Assembly: GCA_006503475.1 (NCBI GenBank)
Contig: RSEH01000030.1
Location: 124,001-188,000 of the forward strand
Length of the DNA: 64,000 nt
Source: Stentor roeselii
Lineage: Eukaryota > Ciliophora > Heterotrichea > Heterotrichida > Stentoridae
Reading direction: 5' to 3'
In this document: positions 60,623 to 64,000 of the stretch, piece by piece
Numbering within the stretch: position 1 is the first letter of the stretch
Layout of the letters: every line of letters starts with the position of its first letter
Position numbers and translations under genes: made by a program
The notes under the pieces: generated by a model
Seen by the model: the letters and a program-made list of their open reading frames with translations, nothing else
What the model was told of the DNA's origin: nothing
Databases searched by the model: none

Positions 60623-62044
60623 ATGGGATGTTCTAAACCGGCCCCTCTGCCGGCTCCTCTCGCGATTGAAACTCCCATCAGGACCCCGACAAAGCACAGG
60701 ACTATGAGAAAGGGCAAGTTCATGACGACGAAGTTAACGGCAATCACTGAAAGATATGAAGTTCTTAGAGCTCTTGGAAGTGGCTCCATAGGGACTTTAT
60801 TTCATGCTCGCGACATACAAAAGAACTTGATAAGGACGATTAGAGAAGTCAATAAGTCTGCCTTTTTCCATGGCGTTGAAGTCTTTCAAGAAGTGAGTAT
60901 CTTGAGAGACCTGGACCATCCAAACATCTTGAAGATTTATGAAGCTATTGAAACTAGTAGAAGTTATTATATTGTTTTGGAAAATATCTCTGGAGGGACT
61001 CTTGCTGAAAAATTTGGAAAGGTGAGGATAGAAGGTGTGATCTCTCGATTCATATACGAGATGTTTTCAGGTCTCAACTATTTACACAAACAAGGAATCG
61101 TCCATTGCAACCTAGCAAGTGAATACATAGTCTTATCCGATGACAAAGATGAAGCCATAATAAAAATCATTGGTTTCACGAATGCTCAGAGACTAGACCA
61201 GAAACGTGAAATCGATCATCGCAACTTAAAAGTAAACTTCGCGAGTCCCGAAGTGATAAAAGGCAACTTTTCAGAGAAGTCTGATGTTTGGAGTGCCGGA
61301 GTCATTTTGTACACATTGCTAGTTGACAGACAACCTTTTCCAAAAGGGTCAAGGTCGATGTTAGTAGATGCAATAGTTTCAGGTAACATTGACTACGAAA
61401 ACTCTCTTTTTTTAAGTCTTTCTATCGAGGCACAAGTTCTCATCAAGTCCCTTTTAAAGGTCGACCCCGAGGACAGGCCCACTTGCGAGGAAGTCCTTGA
61501 GCACTTATGGTTCTGTGAAAGCAAGCAAACCCTTCCCATAACCTACAACATCGCCGAAAAACTACGAAACTTCGAAGTAAAGACTAAAACAGCACGAGCA
61601 ATGTTAACTCTTATAACAGAAACTCTTTCAAATTCAAAAAAAGACTACAAAATGATAAACTACTTTAAAAGTCTTGACTTAAACAACGACGGAAAAGTAA
61701 GCCGTGAAGAAATCATCAACGTTTTCACTCAAGTCGGACTAAACGTGCTAAGTGAAATCGACTTCATCATGGAAAATCTCGACAACGACAAAAGCGGGTT
61801 CATCGACTACACCGAATTAATGCTCGCTTTAACCAACTGGCTTCAAGAGCTAAAAAAAAAGAACCTAGCGAAAGTCTTCACAGTCGATCACGGTCTGATT
61901 TCAATAGACTCCTTAAAAAAGCAGCTTCCAGAAGTAACTCCAGATGAATGGGCCGAGTTCACTCGACAAGCCAAAGCCGACCGTGGGCGAGTATCTCTAG
62001 AAAACTTAAAAAACTACTTAAAACAGCAACTAAGCCTTTCCTAA
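60623..62044 (+). CDS. CDPK-like pseudokinase with EF hands, copy 2
   Basis: 473 residues in one exon. MGCSKPAP start, again suited to dual acylation. The kinase fold is present (GSGSIGTLF, DHPNILKIYEAIE, SPEVIKG, DVWSAGVILYTLL) but the VAIK Lys is Arg74, HRD is HCN (161-163) and DFG is GFT. Two complete EF loops (DLNNDGKVSREE, DNDKSGFIDYTE) follow, then a degenerate pair. It shares HCNL, SPE, VDRQPF-like and EF-hand structure with copy 1 (53112), so the loss of catalysis predates their duplication. It has no intron where copy 1 has one. Its stop touches the stop of the next gene. Confidence 0.85.
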   Translation: MGCSKPAPLPAPLAIETPIRTPTKHRTMRKGKFMTTKLTAITERYEVLRALGSGSIGTLFHARDIQKNLIRTIREVNKSAFFHGVEVFQEVSILRDLDHPNILKIYEAIETSRSYYIVLENISGGTLAEKFGKVRIEGVISRFIYEMFSGLNYLHKQGIVHCNLASEYIVLSDDKDEAIIKIIGFTNAQRLDQKREIDHRNLKVNFASPEVIKGNFSEKSDVWSAGVILYTLLVDRQPFPKGSRSMLVDAIVSGNIDYENSLFLSLSIEAQVLIKSLLKVDPEDRPTCEEVLEHLWFCESKQTLPITYNIAEKLRNFEVKTKTARAMLTLITETLSNSKKDYKMINYFKSLDLNNDGKVSREEIINVFTQVGLNVLSEIDFIMENLDNDKSGFIDYTELMLALTNWLQELKKKNLAKVFTVDHGLISIDSLKKQLPEVTPDEWAEFTRQAKADRGRVSLENLKNYLKQQLSLS

Positions 62045-62797
62045 TTATCTTATAAAAACCTCCAGTGCTGAAATTCCCCAACTTTTTTCACAGGGCTGTT
62101 CTTCCAGGGTGCTACCGAGCAAGACCAGAAGTTCAGAACTGGAATGTTCGATGACCACTTCAACGGGCATTGAAAATTTCCCTTCGCCGTATTCTGAATT
62201 CCCGCAGATGTTTAAAGGTGACTTGGCAGAGGCGATGTCGTAAGTTTGGCTCCAGACTGTTGAGTTAGTTGAAGCGGTGCCTAATGCGAGGAAAGCAGTC
62301 TCGCCTCGCCATTGGTCGATGAAGTGCCAAGTGAGTCTTACTTTTACCAGAGAGTGCTCGGGAAGGGTGAGGAGGGTAGAAGAGTTCCCTGCTGAGTACT
62401 GACAGTAACCGCCTAGCATCCGGGTACCTCCACAGTCGGATATTGACTTGTTGGACCAGTTTGAAGCTTCTGTCTCTTGAAAGTGATCTAAGACTACTAA
62501 AGACCATTGGTCTACACCACCGATTGTCAGGCCTGAAGAAAAATGCAACTCGCCTTCTGTTAACACCTCAGAGCCGAAGTGACTTCGCCGTGTGTCGTCG
62601 ATGAATAAGGGGAAATTTTCACCGCATTTCACTCCGAATGGGTAGGATGAGTTGAAGATTCCAAGGTAACAGGAGATCGAAGAAGATGTCAATTGAATAC
62701 CACTGTGACCGCTTAGGTATAGCTCTGAACCGCTTGTTAGATATGAAACTGTCTCGATTGATGATATTGAACGGATTAAGATTGAAAGGAATAACAT
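62045..62797 (-). CDS. Secreted galactose-binding-like protein, ciliate type
   Basis: 250 residues with a signal peptide (MLFLSILIRSISSIET). The rest is beta-rich with CGGTRMLGGY, WHFIDQWRGETAFLALG and SWGISALEVFI, the plan of a ciliate family of secreted lectin-like beta-sandwich proteins built around a F.(D/I)xW..E core and a final ESWGI strand. Four or more Cys probably pair. Stop codon directly abuts the convergent pseudokinase stop. The upstream region repeats this gene's own start (see repeat). Confidence 0.6.
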   Translation of the reverse strand: MLFLSILIRSISSIETVSYLTSGSELYLSGHSGIQLTSSSISCYLGIFNSSYPFGVKCGENFPLFIDDTRRSHFGSEVLTEGELHFSSGLTIGGVDQWSLVVLDHFQETEASNWSNKSISDCGGTRMLGGYCQYSAGNSSTLLTLPEHSLVKVRLTWHFIDQWRGETAFLALGTASTNSTVWSQTYDIASAKSPLNICGNSEYGEGKFSMPVEVVIEHSSSELLVLLGSTLEEQPCEKSWGISALEVFIR

Positions 62798-63480
62798 TAT
62801 GAAATATTTGTTGGAATTTGAGGTTTTAGTGTTTTAGAGAAAATTTTGGTGATTTTAGAGAAGATTGACTTGGTTTAAGGATTAACGGATTAAGATTGAA
62901 AGGAATAACATTATGAAAATTGTGGAATTTGAATAAGTTTTAATACTTTATTGAAATTTTCTTGATTTTAGATATGATTGACTTGGTTGAAGGATTAACG
63001 GATTAAGATTGAAGGAATAATATTATGAAAATTGTGAAATTTAAAAAAGTTTTAATGTTTTAGAGAAAATTTTGGTGATTTTAGATATGATGTCTTGATT
63101 GAAGGATTAATGGATTGAGATTGAAGGAATAATATTATGAAAATTGTTGGAAATTTGAATTAGTTTGAATACTTTATTGAAATTTTGGTGATTTTAGATA
63201 TGATTGTCTTGATTGAAGGATTAACGGATTAAGATTGAAGGAATAACAGTATGAAAATTGTGGAATTTGAATAAGTTTAAATAATTTATTGTTGATTTTA
63301 GAAAAGAAATTGTCTTGATTGAAGTATTGAACGGATTAAGATTGAAAGGAATAACAGTATGAAAATTGTTGGAATTTGAATAAGTTTAAATAATTTATTG
63401 AAATTTTCTTGATATTAGATAATAAACTGTCTCGATTGAAGGTATTAGACGGGTTAAGACTGAAAGTAATAAAATTATGA
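62766..63480 (-). repeat. About seven tandem copies of a unit of 106-118 bp containing a gene start
   Basis: Copies begin at about 62766, 62881, 62994, 63106, 63220, 63326 and 63444, each with (TTGA)ACGGATTAAGATTGAA(A)GGAATAA(C/T)A-like sequence. The first copy is the real start of the gene at 62797 (its first ten codons plus 5' flank). The others carry the same start-codon neighbourhood with sequence changes; several have lost the ATG and none opens a long frame. Confidence 0.9.
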
Positions 63481-63565
63481 AAAATGTTGTAAATTTGAAG
63501 AGAATTTTAATATTTTATTGAAATTGATTTAATCCCCTCTTGGTCAAGATTTTAAATAATTAATT
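62798..63565. other. Intergenic filled mostly by the gene-start repeat
   Basis: G/T-rich on the plus strand as expected for the 5' side of a minus-strand gene. Apart from the repeat nothing else is visible. Confidence 0.75.
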
Positions 63566-64000
63566 TCAAAGAAAAGTTAAACTTCTTCTACCGTTGCAAC
63601 CTGAACAGATCCCTTGAGCCAAAAATGTATTTTTTCTCAGGCAGACCATGCAAGCCTTATCCTCACAATTCTGACACACCTGAAAAACAACATCTTTTAC
63701 CATATTTTCATTACAAAAGTTGCAAAAAGCCGTTTCTGCATCTCCAGGTTGACTAGGGTCAATCCAATAAACTTTGCTAAGTTTTGCACAAGAATGGCAA
63801 GCAAGTCGTGGCAATTTCAAGACTTTTGTATGTAAAAAGCAGCAAATGCAGAGAATTTCTTCACCTTTCGTGATTTTCGCAGAACAGTTCATGCAAACTT
63901 TCGCGACTTCAACAACATCTGCAGGAGACTTGGTGATCGGACGTTGATTCAGGTACTTAGAGCAGCAGACGTCACATTGCAGGAGATAATTTGATCTTTT
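63566..64000 (-). CDS. Multi-zinc-ribbon protein, 5' end outside the window
   Basis: An internal ATG exists at 63892, but the frame stays open to the window edge, so the gene is partial at its 5' end (at least 144 residues). It is packed with CxxC pairs: CDVC, CMNC, CICC, CHSC, CNFC, CQNC, CMVC, CSGC, typical of serial zinc knuckles or RING/B-box-like fingers. Similar Cys pairs end the kinase gene at 886. No single family could be named. Confidence 0.75.
   Translation of the reverse strand, partial: KRSNYLLQCDVCCSKYLNQRPITKSPADVVEVAKVCMNCSAKITKGEEILCICCFLHTKVLKLPRLACHSCAKLSKVYWIDPSQPGDAETAFCNFCNENMVKDVVFQVCQNCEDKACMVCLRKNTFLAQGICSGCNGRRSLTFL

Noticed and set aside
1-64000. Use of a reassigned code (TGA as Trp) as in other heterotrichs
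   Set aside because: Long intact proteins write Trp as TGG and end in TAA, TAG or TGA; no intact frame needs TGA as sense.

Overview
The window looks like macronuclear DNA of a heterotrich ciliate, most likely Stentor or a close relative. Five things point that way. It is AT-rich and very gene-dense. At least six genes are split by introns of exactly 15 nt (GT...AG, usually with an A at intron position 10). TAA, TAG and TGA all end intact reading frames while Trp is written TGG, so the code is standard, unlike Blepharisma or Condylostoma. An internal tract of the 8-base repeat CCCTAACA matches the heterotrich telomere unit. The gene content is ciliate: kinases, CDPK-like proteins, axonemal proteins, Kelch receptors and cysteine-rich surface proteins. 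The species is an inference; no rRNA is present.

Layout. 0.9-8 kb: a kinase with a C-terminal zinc module, a penicillin-acylase-family hydrolase, a CBM20 protein and a B-box/coiled-coil plus leucine-rich-repeat locus that looks broken. 8.8-16.6 kb: an EF-hand coiled-coil protein, a BPI/LBP-like lipid-binding protein, a glyoxalase-II-like hydrolase, several unknown proteins and a TBC RabGAP. 16.6-21.4 kb: Notchless (ribosome assembly), frataxin, an axonemal dynein light-chain-domain protein and a secreted Cys-rich protein, packed almost without spacers. 21.6-26.5 kb: a large Kelch receptor, then a decayed, GC-richer, coding-like island. 26.5-34.6 kb: an HTH-like protein, a frame-interrupted WD40 gene, a PP2A-like gene with an in-frame TGA, a six-TM potassium channel and a motif-poor Dbp5-like pseudo-helicase. 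34.6-37 kb is gene-free. 37-41.8 kb: a tandem array of four related membrane proteins. 42-51 kb: a DYRK kinase, an ARM-like protein, a PX-domain protein, unknown coiled-coil proteins and a second CBM20 protein. 51-64 kb: an internal telomere-like tract, CCT7, then a signalling cluster of two CDPK-like pseudokinases, a Ubl/ankyrin/PH/AGC kinase, a PDK1-like kinase, a PH protein and a probable Mediator 27 subunit. It ends with a secreted protein whose promoter and signal-peptide start are tandemly repeated, and a zinc-ribbon protein cut by the window edge.

The main themes are extreme compaction and catalytically dead paralogs. Divergent start codons lie 6, 8, 10 and 29 bp apart, convergent stops touch or overlap, and one stop and start share a base (TAATG). 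TATAA often directly abuts the start codon. The two pseudo-CDPKs keep good EF hands but have lost the catalytic Lys, the HRD Asp and the DFG motif. The AGC kinase and the PDK1-like kinase lie about 0.8 kb apart (end to end) and could act in one pathway. Non-coding flanks show an A/C-rich 5' side and a G/T-rich 3' side relative to each gene.

All family calls come from reading motifs by eye; no database search was run.
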